64,000 nt of DNA, taken from the NCBI GenBank assembly GCA_025331125.1, contig JAOALB010000041.1:186001-250000 (forward strand), given 5' to 3'. The position numbers were made by a program, and so were the translations under genes. This DNA comes from Mycogone perniciosa (lineage: Eukaryota; Ascomycota; Sordariomycetes; Hypocreales; Hypocreaceae). This document shows positions 22,243-33,832 of the stretch, in pieces (the stretch's first letter is position 1; each line of letters starts with the position of its first letter). A model generated the notes under the pieces. It was not told the DNA's origin. It made no database searches and worked only from the letters and a program-made list of their open reading frames with translations.

Positions 22243-22879
22243 AGAAAAAAACTAAAGGAAGTTCTCATGTCGGTAAACAAATGGGGCAAGGATACGAGTA
22301 ATACCCCAGACTCATTACTCCTTGTAAATATTACGAGTCGTAACCGAACCGGCCGCCGTGCTCGGCAGGCTGCATGATGCAGGATGGGTCATTGTGATTC
22401 TTATTCCCGTCGGCGTTTTGGTTTGTAACGAGCCGACGAGCCCAACTATTACGCATTGATCAGAATTGCTTAATACCACCAATTGAGTCCTTCTATCTGG
22501 ACCAGCAACACTTGGTGTTGCCTCACTTAGCTTATTCTATACTCCGTAAGAGGCCTACTCGTAAACTCTCTCTTTTGGGTGCCGACTACAAAGAACCTGT
22601 CCTCCGTAAAGAGGGCGCCGGAGCCCGGGGCGGCTCCTATTGCTAATTCCGAACCCGGCACGTTGCGATCTCGGAGTGTCGGGCGCCATTTGGCCCCACA
22701 GACATCCGCCCAAATCGCCCAACTATGTGCATTTCGGCATCATTGTACTACTTTGTACAAATCACGAAGTACCGAGTAATAGTGCTGCGAGCCAAAGCAC
22801 TTCCTACCAGTGTATCTAAAAATGATATTAGTAAAAGGCTGGTTGTGATACGGATTGTGGCTTCGATCAAAAGGGGTGG

Positions 22880-23064
22880 CGTATACGAAGTACAAGGACA
22901 GGTCATATGCCTACCGACATACGAAGTACACATACTCCGTACTTCGTACATACTAATATCAAGTCAGCTGAACAAGAGCATTGGGTGGGTAACTTTCATT
23001 CCATTCTGAACATGCAGACTTGTCATGCATGTATTTGCCTCTCATCTACTCCGTACTTCGTACG
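22880..23064. repeat. Clusters of TACGAAGTA/TACTCCGTA palindromic words
   Basis: 22880-22955 contains TACGAAGTA twice, then ACTCCGTACTTCGTA. 23047-23064 repeats ACTCCGTACTTCGTAC. The composite word ACTCCGTACTTCGTA thus occurs twice within 150 nt. Confidence 0.75.
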
Positions 23065-23340
23065 TTCTCTGCTATCTGCAGCTACAGATTACCCCCCCTC
23101 TCCATTGACAACTATCAAGGCCGGAGCGCTTCGGCATATCTGCTCTGGCTTAAAAACCAATCCTCCGTGGACCATCCAAACCCTCTTCTCTCCATGTCCA
23201 ATTCTTGGGTGTGCTCACGCAACCACCATTGCTTGATTATCGATAATGAACCAATATTCGCTTTTTAGTTACTGCCCTCCATCCACCACATGGCCAAATG
23301 CACATGTACATGTGTAAATCTTGATATTCCGCGGACTTCC

Positions 23341-26170
23341 TCACATTACAACCTGATTCGCCCCCTGTTAGCTTCTCTTATCCAAAGGTAAACACTATTT
23401 GGGGAATACTTACACAATCACCGTCTTGTTTACCTTGTGGAATTCCCATGTCCTCGAATGTCGCGGGTCCTTTGCTCGGCTTGGCTGGCGCTGATGCTGT
23501 GCTAGGCGCTGGGCTTGAACTTTGTAAGTCAGGCTTCTGTCCTGAAGTTGGACCAGGAGGCGCAGTTCCAACTCTTCCGGGGCCAGGCCTTGGCGCGTTT
23601 CCAGGCCCTTGAGGGCCTGGTGACGATTGGAGGCCGGTTGGTACTCTTGACTGCCTCAAATCTTGAGGGGGTAACGAGCCGGTCCGCTCCGGATAGTCTG
23701 AGCCGCCAGGAGCCCGCTGATATCGATCATGCGCTTGGGACGATGTGCGGGGCCCATACCCAGGATCTGCGCCAGCCGGTGGTGGAGGTCCACCCTGCGG
23801 ACCGCCCGGCGGGCCGCCATAAGGCTGTCTTGGAGGTGGCTGTTTCTGTAATCGGTTCCCGCCTGCATTGCTGTTTGGATAGGGTTGGGAATTCCCCGGT
23901 CTGCCGTCGCCTGGATATGGGCGACCAGGCCCCTGTCGATAACCTCCAGGGCCTTGGCCATCCCAACCTCTGCCGCGGCCGCCCGAATGCGGGGGTGGTT
24001 GTGAGGATGGATATAGGTTGCCGGTTGATTGGGATCCTGGCATAGGTCTTGGTCCTGGTCCTGGTCCTGGTCCACCTGCATTTCCCTGTGGCTTGATACC
24101 AAATGCGCTCATTGGCCGGTCTGCTTGAGGTCCAGAATAGCTGTCGTTGTGGTGCGGCTGGCTCGGTCGTGTTTCATCTTCAGGGTATGGCGCTGTCGAC
24201 TTTGGTCGGACATTCAGGGGCTGCGGCCGGTCGTCGACGGGATAAGGTGCTGCAGACTGCGGACGCAAGGGCTGTCCGCCACCCTCCACACGGATGTTGA
24301 AGGCTGGTTGCCGGTCCGCGCCAATAAAAGATGCCCTTGACGGATCAGGAAAGTTGTGGTGTTCCGTCACAAGTGTTGGCCGCATGCCCGGAGAGGGAAG
24401 AGGCGATACCCGAGGAGACTGCACCGACGTAACCAGCTTTGGGAGTGATGGGGGGCCGTTCTCGTTTACTGGGGTCGGGGGGCCACTCCCTTCACTCACC
24501 GTTGGCATTTGTTGGGGCTGCTTGAATCTCTCTGGGCGCTTGCCTCTTTGCGATCCATGTTGTGACTTGATTCGCGTGAGCGTCGTCGTCTCATGGTCCT
24601 GCTTCGAAAGACTCCTGTCTGCATTCAATGAGTCCAAGCGGCCAACAGCATCATTATTCCCATGATCGGCAGCAAGCTCATACCACCTGCGTGCCTCTGA
24701 AATGTTCTTGTTAACGTGAATGCCGATTTCATAATAGTAGCCCATAGCAAATTCTCCGGTCGGGAGCTTTGCGGATGCTGCCTCTTGGGCATATTTGAAC
24801 GCCAGCTCCTCATTCTTCTTGAAGACACCTTCATACCCAAACAGGAACCACCGGCTGACACCAAGTGCTGCCTCTGGAATCCCTTGCTTGGCCGCCAACC
24901 CGTAGTAATGTAGGGAGTAGGAAGGATTGAAGTCGCAGCCCAGCTGGCAGAGCTCGTATGCTTGACCCATCTTGAGCTGTGCCTTGGCAAATCCCAAGTA
25001 GGCTGCCTTCTCAATATACATCTTGGCTGTATCGACGGCGTAGGGCAAGATGCCATCAGGGATGCTAATGTCGGGCAGATCTCGACCGATGAGCATGCCG
25101 TACACGTAGGCGCCCTGTGGCGCATCGTCGTCGGCACTATCGGCAGCAGCCCGGATGCGCTCTAGGCCTCCGGGGTAGTCCCTAGACTCACCGTGTTGAC
25201 CGAGCAAACTCATCATTCCCATGCGATATAGGGCTGCCGAGTCCTTCAAGCTTAGACCCTTGTAGTAATGCTCCTTTGCCTTGGACATGTCGTTGGACTG
25301 TTCGAACAACATACCCATTCGATATTCGGATCTCGAATGGCCGAGTTCTGACGCTCGCTTATAGCCCGTGTACGCCTCTCGTTTGTCGATCCGTTCCCCA
25401 AACTTGCCAAACTCTAGCCATTTAGCTCGTATGTACAAGGCGTCTGGGTGATCCTGTTCAGCCAGATATTTGATGATATTAACGGCGTCGTTGCGCAGTT
25501 CGTGCTCTATGCGTGGAGTCGCGGGTCGGGCGCCCCTTTCTGACGCCTCTCGAGTGGCGGCATCCATGGAAATCTCGGCCCAGTTCAGCACGTCGCGCGC
25601 CCAGGTAATCTGCATAGAGACATTCTGGGAGTGCAGGACATGGTTGCGAGCTTTCCACAGAATCCGCTCCTTCTCGTCGTCTGCCGGCGGTACATTATCG
25701 CCGGTAACCTTGGGGAACGGTGAGAATGACGGTGCATCATAGTCCATGCTGTCAGGCTGGTTTTTCCGGCTGTCGTTGGCCTGTTTGTAGGCTCGGATGT
25801 CGGCGTCGGCGTCAGTGTGGACAATCCTGTTGGGCTTTTGACCCCGTGGCTCGACTTCTCGGGCTTCGAGTTCCATGCGTTGGAGGTCTTCTTGCATGTT
25901 TTGCGGCACCTGAGGGGTCACCCTGGAGAAGAGGAACATGGAGACGTCAGTAATGGCCCCACCTTGAATCGCTTGGGCGGCTCCATTTGGACAGTGGGAT
26001 TGAAGGCCGGACAGGGTGAATCAGGAGAAAGGGGATAGGGATAGAAAACCAGTAGACAGAGGAAGACGAGCGTGGCTGACACACCTTTGGGGAGATGGCG
26101 CTACGACCTCTGGCATATAGTAGTCATCGTCGTTGCCAGGAACAAAGGTGGCGCCGAGCTGGGGAGGCAT
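23341..26170 (-). CDS. SKT5: Chitin synthase activator Skt5/Chs4 with Sel1 repeats and C-terminal CaaX box
   Basis: Exons: 26170-26085, 25922-23414 and 23352-23341, giving about 868 residues. The short N-terminus (MPPQLGATFVPGNDDDDYYM) is the first ATG of its frame; an earlier exon is possible because family members often have longer, Gln-rich N-termini. Residues about 150-470 form consecutive Sel1-type repeats (for example ALYIRAKWLEFGKFG, SEYRMGMLFEQSNDM, AKAQLKMGQAYELCQ, GEFAMGYYYEIGIHV). A long Pro/Gly/Gln-rich disordered region follows. The last exon is only 12 nt: it adds V-V-M-stop after the cysteine that ends exon 2, making CVVM, a farnesylation motif. Yeast Skt5 ends similarly and anchors chitin synthase 3 activation at the bud neck or septum. 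The intron (GTAAGT...GCTAAC...CAG) has typical signals. Confidence 0.88.
24043..24076. repeat. Hexanucleotide repeat coding Gly-Pro in SKT5
   Basis: Repeated GGTCCT units on the plus strand encode alternating Pro and Gly in the disordered tail of the Skt5 protein. Confidence 0.75.
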
Positions 26171-27985
26171 CTCGTCGGGTTGAGCTTCGGCGGCTTCGGT
26201 TTGGTAGCTATCTGTGTTAAGTGCAACGCAGGGCTGTCAGTGTAGGTTTGCCTTGACAGCTCAGCCTGACAGCCGAGGAAGATGTCGGATGCTATGGGCA
26301 GCGGGAGCTCGCTTGGACGACGGAGGCAACGGCAACGTGTATGGAGCGTGAGTCTGTCGTAGTATTATATGAATCAAGATATCGAGACCAGACTGCGGGG
26401 CGATTTTGAAGCGAGAGAAGGCGGTTGGCTGACAGGCGGGTCAGCTAGCCAAGGTACTACTTCGTCGAGAGACCTTGGGGAGAAGAGAATATTAGAGAAA
26501 CCCCCAGATACAGAGCGATGCCTTGTTCGTGGGATACGAGTTGACGAGCTATAATTAACACCAATAGCCGTAAAATGTGGCGTGGCGATGCACCTTATCT
26601 TATGGCAATACTACGGAGTAATACCGAGGAAGAAAACCCCCAGGGGTTTTGGTGTCCCCGAAAGCAGAAAGACAGACCCGACAGCGTTCAGGTCCAAAGC
26701 CAGAAGTCAGGCTGTTGATGTTGCTTCTTCGTATTTCACTCGAGAATGTAAAAATCCCATGCGCATTACGGAGTACGAAGTATACAAAACAGTTAGGGAT
26801 GATGGATGATCGCGTGGGTTGATGAGGGGCAGGATGGACGCCTCCAGCACGCACGTTTTTTGGGGGTATTAGAGGGGAGGTGGCTGCTATGGAGGCGGCA
26901 GCTTACAGCGCCATAGGCTCGCAATAGCCACCTGACCCCGGCATCGGTCCACTGTAAATCCCCTGTTTGCTGGGCTGTGCCGCCATGTTGCGCAGCCTTC
27001 GTCATCATTCACTTCATTCAGACCAGAATATTAATCATGAGGATCCCATCATACTAATGGAACATCACAGGAAAGCTGCCCAGCCAGCATTAAACCATTT
27101 CGAAGCTGAAAGATGAAGGAGCAACCTCTTGTTTCTCTGACGCACTCCACATAAAAATGCCTTGCCTTGTCATCTAGTTGTCGTTGGAAGTTAGCAAGCC
27201 CAAGGACGGCGTTTTCTTCTATGTACTCCGTACGGAGTACTCCGTAAGAAGAGATGGAAACAGACTTTTTGTGGCAAGGGGGGTACTCGCACGGAGTAGA
27301 AATTGTGACTTTTCACAGTGGCCCCCTTTTGGCTCAGTCCAGTCTCTTTGGCCGCACGTAGGATATGCAATGCACGACGCACCAGGCAGACCCGGGTTAT
27401 AATTAGATCTGTCCTTCATGAATTGAACTTGGAATCTACGAGTAATAACCAGCCACAGCCACAAATTCAGCCGCCGCTCGAAATCTGGGCGTGGTAAGAA
27501 TCCCTCGGGATGAGCAGATGTACAAAGACAAAGCACACCATCGTCTCAAACTGGTCCTGATTCAGCCTTGCTTGGCCCCCAATATTTAAGTGACTTTCTA
27601 AACGGCAAGGAAGCATGTAATCTACTCCAAGATAGAAAAATTCCTCAGGTCACTGCTAAAGCAAGGCGTTAATCCCCCTGCCTAAAAATAAAACGTGAGA
27701 AACCCCTTCCATGCAAGGTACGAAGTGGATGTCTGAATGGAGGCAGCGAGTGTTGCTTATGTAATATACCCGGAACGGAATAATAAGGGTACTATTATGG
27801 CTGCTCCTGGACAGCTACTGCTCATTTGGGTCCCTGCGTCAGCATCATTCAGCCTAGCAGCTCTAGACAGCTTCATCCCGCGCATCATCCACAATCAGCA
27901 CGCTCCACCAAAGTAATCGCCGAAATCTAGACTTGCTCCCATCTTCTCGCCAGCTCTTCTCTACAAGCGTAACATCATCTTCGCC
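26171..27985. other. Divergent intergenic region, SKT5 / RPN12
   Basis: About 1.8 kb that must contain both promoters and possibly an unrecognised 5' exon of SKT5. Palindromic words occur at 26611, 26766, 27223-27246, 27292 and 27719. The most striking is a perfect 18-nt palindrome at 27223-27240. Confidence 0.6.
27223..27246. repeat. Perfect 18-nt palindrome with an extra half-site
   Basis: GTACTCCGTACGGAGTAC at 27223-27240 is its own reverse complement and is followed directly by TCCGTA, adding another half-site. The identical 18-mer recurs at 43892-43909. Confidence 0.9.
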
Positions 27986-28894
27986 ATGGCCGACCGCAAT
28001 CTCTCCCAGATCCTCGCCCAACTCAAGCGCTCCCCCTCCATGAGCTACTTGGAGGCCAATGCACTCCTTTCAAAGGCCAAGCTCGCCCTCCTCAGCCTCA
28101 ACGCCCTCACGCCGAATCCATCAATCCCTTCAAACCTCCTCGCCCTTGCCCGTGAGACCTACGAGCAAGGTGCCCTCTTCTCTATACGGGCAAGGAACCC
28201 CGACGCCTTCACTCGCTATGTTCAGCAGCTTCAGCCCTTCTACGAGCTTCCTTCCGCTACGCTGCCGCCAAACCTGCCTGAGCGCAACAAAGTCACCGGT
28301 CTGAGCTTGCTGCTGCTTCTCACCCAGGGACGCTATGCGGAGTTCCACTCAGAACTGGAGAGTCTGGCGAACAGGGATGGCGGTGGAACCGATGTCGAGG
28401 GCGATCGCTATCTGGGCTATCCCGTTCGTCTGGAGAGGTGGTTGATGGAAGGAAGCTACGACCGCGTGTGGAAGGCCATGAAGAGTAGCGAGGTACCCTG
28501 CGACGAGTACAGCGTTTTCTCGGAGGTATGTGCTGTTTCTGCACCTGCATTTGCACATGACATTTCTCTCCCCCCAACTGTGCAAACACCGTCGCTGACT
28601 TATCTTTCGTCATAGATCCTTAAGAATCAGATCCGCTCCGAAATCGCCAGCAGCAGTGAGCGAGCCTACCCCAGTCTCCCTATCAGCTCTACAAAGTCTT
28701 TGCTTTTCCTCAACTCCGAGGGAGACGTCATTCAGTTCGCTAAGCATCGTGGTTGGGTTGTTAAGGACGGCCACATCTACTTCCCAGATACCGCTGCCGA
28801 TGGCAGCGACGATTGTGCTCAGAACAAGGAGATGAGCCAAATGGTGATAGAAAACGCCCTAGGATACGCTCGCGAGTTGGAGACAATCGTATAG
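27986..28894 (+). CDS. RPN12: 26S proteasome regulatory particle lid subunit Rpn12
   Basis: Two exons, 27986-28525 and 28616-28894, join in phase 0 over a 90-nt intron (GTATGT...CATAG), giving 272 residues. That is the usual size of Rpn12/PSMD8. Recognisable stretches are ARETYEQGALFSIRARNPDAFTR, then YPVRLERWLMEGSYDRVW, and in the C-terminal part (CSN8/PSMD8/EIF3K fold) LLFLNSEGDVIQFAKHRGW. Rpn12 is the last subunit to join the lid; its C-terminus helps to dock the lid on the base. It is expected in nucleus and cytosol. The gene converges with coatomer alpha, whose stop is only 289 nt away. Confidence 0.93.
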
Positions 28895-29183
28895 AGGAAT
28901 GACATCGGGTGCAACTTCGCCATACACCCTCCACTGTATGACTAGATATGAATTTTTAATCCACAATCGACACACCTAACAGCACATTGTGGCTATAGAT
29001 ATTGTGCACAAACGGTCAACCACAACGTGATTGAAATAGATTTTGTGCTTCCTATATAACATTGGCTAAAGACATGGCATCACCCCGAAATCCTAATGCT
29101 GCTCCCTCTTCTAAAACACCACCCTTGGCCAGGGACATTTTTGGAAGTCTACACATTTACAACCCCAATATTTCATTATTCGT

Positions 29184-32100
29184 CTATGCGAACAGCTTCA
29201 AGCCGCTGCCATGCTTGCCAATCTCGCAAACCTCACACACTCTGCAAACGGATCCCTTGTACTTGGAGTGGTACTTCGAGCCGTCAAAGGCACATTCCTC
29301 GTATGAGGTGCCGCTGTAGATGGGGGTGTAGCTGGCAGCGCAGACCTCAAATTCTGCGAACTGGTCAAACTCAATCTCAACACTGTCGTTGGGATTCCTT
29401 TCGCATTGGGCCTTGGTCTTCCGAGCCTAGAGAAGGACATTGCCTGTCAGTACTGGCTCTGCATGCACGTATGGTCAGATCGTGATTCAACTTACATTCT
29501 CGACGATCTTGCTGGCACCTCCATTGGCAATGATGCGATTGGCGAAGCTCAATGCCGAATTGTAGTTCTTGCTCTTCAAGGCCACCTTGATGGCACTCAA
29601 CAAGGCAATTTGTCTGTGGGGCACCTCGATCTTGGGGATGGTGAAGTACGCCGACAACTCCAGACTCCTCTTGAGTTTGGCAGGATCTTGTGCCACCTCA
29701 TCCGGCGAACCCAAGTTTCTCCTAGCAAGCTCAATACCCATCGCTACGGCATACTCGCTTGCCGAGGCAATCAATTTCTTGGCCTCTGACACCTCACCCT
29801 CGCTTGAGACGGCATTGACTAGGATTGCATGTAGAATGCCTTTGAAAATCTCAACGCCGTCCTCTAGTTTGTTTGCCTTCATCGAATCGTATCCCTTCTG
29901 CAAGTCGTTGGCCGCAAGGTGCTCCAGATCGCGGGGGACAACAGGGAGAACCTTTCGAGGATCTGTTTCGTCGACAGTGCGGCGGACATAGCTGACAAGT
30001 GGCGGCAAGCCAGCCGAAGCCGGCAGGAAGGTCCTCGAGGCTTGGTATACTTCCAAGAATCGAGGCTTCAAGGGAGCGAATTGAACCGCACCAACCTGTC
30101 GGTTCAATAGTTGCATGGCGGTCTCAAAGGAGCCGCCGGCAATGTGATCAACAGCAAGCGGTGAGTTGCGGGCCCAGAGATCGGCCTCGCTGCTACCAGC
30201 GCCGCCAGCCTCCGCACTATCGACATTCACAAAATCACCATCGACCTCAGGCACATCGTCATCGCCCATATCCCAGCCTGCTGCATCTTCATCATCCTCA
30301 GCGGCCAAAACACCACGCTTCGCTGCCGTGTCCTCTTCTACACCATCTTCCAGATCAATTCCATTGGCAGTAGCAGGCTCATCTTCCAGAGACAAGCCTT
30401 CTACTTGGCCGAGGAGAGCCTTTTCGAAGAAAGACTGTGACGTGGCTTTTGTAGGCCAATTTCCCTTAAAAGTTGGCACAACTGGTTTGGGTGTTGTCAG
30501 AGGTTCTCCCAAAGTCGGCAAGGTAAGTTGCTCCTCAGTGAGCCCGGTCGCCTCGAGAATGGCATCACATTCCTCGTCCAGGCCGTGAGATTTGGCAGTA
30601 ATGTAAGCTAGAGGGTCTGCAATATGGTCAGTATCGCATCTTTCTTCTTTCTTTTTCATTTCGAAAAAAAAAACGCATTTGAACATACAAAGATCAATTT
30701 CCTTGAACATTTGGATTCGGTCCTCAACCTCGCCCAAATAAATGGCGTTTTGGAAACGCGAGGTGAAGTCTCCACGATGCTCTGCAATTTTAGCCATTCT
30801 AGTAAGTTTAGAGTGATCACCAGTTGCTAGGTAGAGGAAGGACAGCTTGTCAAACTGCTTTAGTTTCTGGTAGCACATCTCAACAATCTGGTGGTTACCA
30901 TGGGCAAGGGCCTCTGTACTCAGCCTAGTCCAGAACTTCGGCTTGTCCAGCTCCTTGGCCATCTCAACGGCAACATCTAGATTGCCACACTCGATTGCCA
31001 AATCAAACCGAGTTGTCGGATCCTGGACGAATTGTAGAGCAATCTCGGGATATCCCTTCTTCTGTAAATAGGAGATGATAGACTGGCCAACAAGACTAGA
31101 GGTTCGAATTATGTGCAGCATTTCCTCGTAGTTCCGCTTGACCAAGGCAAGCTTGAATCGATACTCAGTTGGGTCAATTTGCAGAATTCGAGGCTTCGCC
31201 GCTCGGTCCAAGCAATAGACATTGCGGCCCTTGACCCGCACCAAATACACAGTCTGATCAAGAGTTCGGACAATGCCGTTATCGCCATTGAGCAGAGTGT
31301 ATTTGACATGGTTCAAAGTCGAGTAGAGAAGGACGCCTGCATCATCCCATGTCGCACTCTTGATTCGGATTGTCTCGTGCAGAGTGCTGACTTGCTGGAG
31401 AGTCTTCGTCACAATTGTCACATTATGTTTGCTTAACAGAGCCGCATAGAGGCCGTCATTGGACCAGACGACATACTTGACACCATTAACGGAAAGTTCC
31501 GCAGTGCTCTTCTTTTGCTGAATGTCGTAAAGGTGTACGGCTGTCGGGGTGATGATGAGGAGATTACCAGTTCCTCCAAAGTAGATATCCGTAGTTCCGG
31601 TAGGGGGCTTGAAGGAGCGAGCCGTGTTGTTTGACAGGTCCTTGATATCAATCGTTTGGTTCGCGACGTTGAGCACGGCAAAACGGTTTCTGGCCACGAA
31701 GATGGCAGAGTTTCCAGGGCCACGTTTCGATTCGGTAGGCTCAATTGCACCGGATCCATCCTTGGGCAGGTTCAATAACTCGTAGGAACCGCCATCGGCA
31801 GGAGTGGTAACCAAGACAGACCTCTCGGCAGGGTTGTAAGATAGTGTTCGGGGAGTGACCCAGGCACTGCCAAGTTTCTTGAGAGATAGCAACGTCGGGC
31901 TCTCAGCATTCTTCTGAAAATCATATGACTTGACGTGCTTCTCCTTGGTGATATAGAAAAGTGTGTTCTGATGCACAGCAGATGCGGGACGCTCACGTTC
32001 CAACTTGAACACCATGACGCCATTATCATGGCCAGCCGCAAACAAGTTGATTTCAGGATGTGCCGCGATAACCCAGAACCGGTCATTCTCCCTCTTGAAG

Positions 32101-33162
32101 GACTGGACAGCAGTTCGCTTGTTGAGATCCCAAACCCTAATCGTCTTGTCTTCTCCTGCAGACAGAATCAAATCTTGGTGGGGATGGAATAAACAGCCCG
32201 AGGCGTTCTGGAAATGCCCGCGGCAAGTATCGACCTCCCAGGCCTTAGTCTCACTCATGCGCCAGAGCTTCACCAAGCGATCATCACCTGCCGACACAAT
32301 AAGAGGCATTGTGGGATGGAAAGCTACCCAGTTGACACCACGGTCGTGACCCTCCAAAACAAACTTGACAACAGCATCTGTATTTCCGAACATGTCGGTT
32401 TGATTCTGGTTGGCTCGCGCTATTTGGTCCTCGTAACTCATTGAAGTCGGGGCAGAGTGCTTCTTTCGAAGGCCCGAGATGTCCCATACGCGAACGGACT
32501 GGTCGAGAGAAGCGGAGACCACAAGGTCCTCCTTCGGGTGGAATTGGGCGCACATCGCGTAATGGTTATGTCCTGTCATCGTGCAGACTTGGGGGTGATT
32601 AGCACTATCCGTTCGTCTCTTTAACCTGGTGTTTTGGGGTCACATACTCAGTGAACGATTCTGCCAGTTCCAGATGCGAATTGTTTGGTCATCAGACGAA
32701 GACAAGATCCAGGGAAGCTCGTGATGAAAGAAGACAGTTCGGACGTAGTCGAGATGCCCATTCAACGTAAAGAGACATCGTCGGGTTTGGTATGACCAAA
32801 CCTTGATCTTGTAATCATCACCACCGGACACGAAGAGCGGTTGCGTCTTGTGGAAATCGACACCTCGAACAGGTCCGTCATGTTCCTCGAACCTATCTAT
32901 CAGCGTTCCCATTCGGTAGTCCCAAAGCTGGATGGTGGACGAGTGGAGCGCCACGAGGATCCATGGTCTGATACTCCTTGTCAGCTCTCCTGAAGTTCTC
33001 TCGGGCGTGGTAGGGGGCGCGCGAGCTACCGTTTGGGGTGGAAAGCGATTCCTTTTGCTCTCGATGACTTGGACTCAAACTGCGAGAAGGATTAGGATAA
33101 AATCCGAGGGGGTTCTGCATGGAAACACAGACCTTGGTCAACATTCCTGGTGAAGACTGCAT
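29184..33162 (-). CDS. COP1: Coatomer (COPI) alpha subunit
   Basis: Exons: 33162-33133, 33079-33030, 32967-32648, 32587-30689, 30616-29496, 29426-29184, giving about 1,220 residues, the usual size. N-terminal WD40 blades begin with MLTKFESKSSRAKGIAFHPK and continue through LWDYRMGTLIDRFEEHDGPVRG and TGHNHYAMCAQFHP, with further repeats to about residue 300. A second beta-propeller and alpha-solenoid follow, then the COPI C-terminal domain ending in Cys-rich CRVCEVCEIGK and LKLFA. The intron at 30617-30688 restores IDLYPLAYITAKSHG; unspliced it adds 24 residues in frame without a stop. The first exon codes only 10 residues. Alpha-COP binds the dilysine signals of ER-retrieved cargo on Golgi vesicles. 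The gene is divergent from UGGT, 670 nt apart. Confidence 0.94.
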
Positions 33163-33832
33163 TTTGGCGGGGAGGTGAAGCCGCAGCTTCGCGCATTAAG
33201 GGGGGAGGGGGCGACGCAAATATAACGAAGTTATAACAATGGAAGATGGATACCGGTGAACTTTGCCTGGCCGCGATAGCTGTTGCAAGCTTGCTGGCGG
33301 GTCAACATCAAGAGGAGCGGAAGTGGATGGTGTGTCGTATGCTGGATGTTGGCCCGACTCCTGGCTTCCAATTGAGCATCGTGTCCATCTCCAATTGTGG
33401 GCATTGCCTCACTCACCCCATACCGCAACATTGTTCCGCCGAGGCACCGCACTTCACCGCCCAATTACCATCTCCACTAGACGAAGTACTTCGTGTAGTG
33501 GTACGAAGTACTACTAGATTAGTACTACTCACTCGTATGGCCCCTGAACGCCCAGACCCTAGTCCTTATTAGGGGGCAGCTTTCTAGCGACGGTGTTCAC
33601 AAACAAATGGTTAATAGTGACAACATTTTGGGTTGCATATTCAAAACACATCGTTTTCATGAGCTTCGCTAGGGTCGAAGCATGGTTGAGAGAGTAATAC
33701 GGAGCTCGTCTTGACTGAATTGCGGCACAAGTGTGCTGAACGGGGCCAAAGTGAGCTCTCAGTGAGCTCTTTCAACAGCTCAACATCCATTTTATCGGAT
33801 ATCCCTTCTCACTTCACGGAGTATCGTTAACC
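33163..33832. promoter_or_regulatory. Shared divergent promoter region, coatomer alpha / UGGT
   Basis: 670 nt lie between the two start codons, so both promoters must sit here. It contains a 14-nt perfect palindrome (ACGAAGTACTTCGT) at 33481-33494, a further GTACGAAGTAC at 33501 and a TACGGAG near 33698. I could not identify a convincing unfolded-protein-response element by eye. Confidence 0.6.
33481..33511. repeat. Palindromic TACGAAGTA/TACTTCGTA pair
   Basis: ACGAAGTACTTCGT at 33481-33494 is a perfect palindrome. A second GTACGAAGTAC follows 6 nt later. Confidence 0.85.

Larger units (their letters stand above)
21880..23340. other. Intergenic region with palindromic motifs
   Basis: About 1.46 kb: the promoter of the MFS gene and the 3' flank of SKT5. 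It carries a TAGGCA hexamer run at 22221 and palindromic clusters at 22880-22955 and 23047-23064. No gene is seen. Confidence 0.6.
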
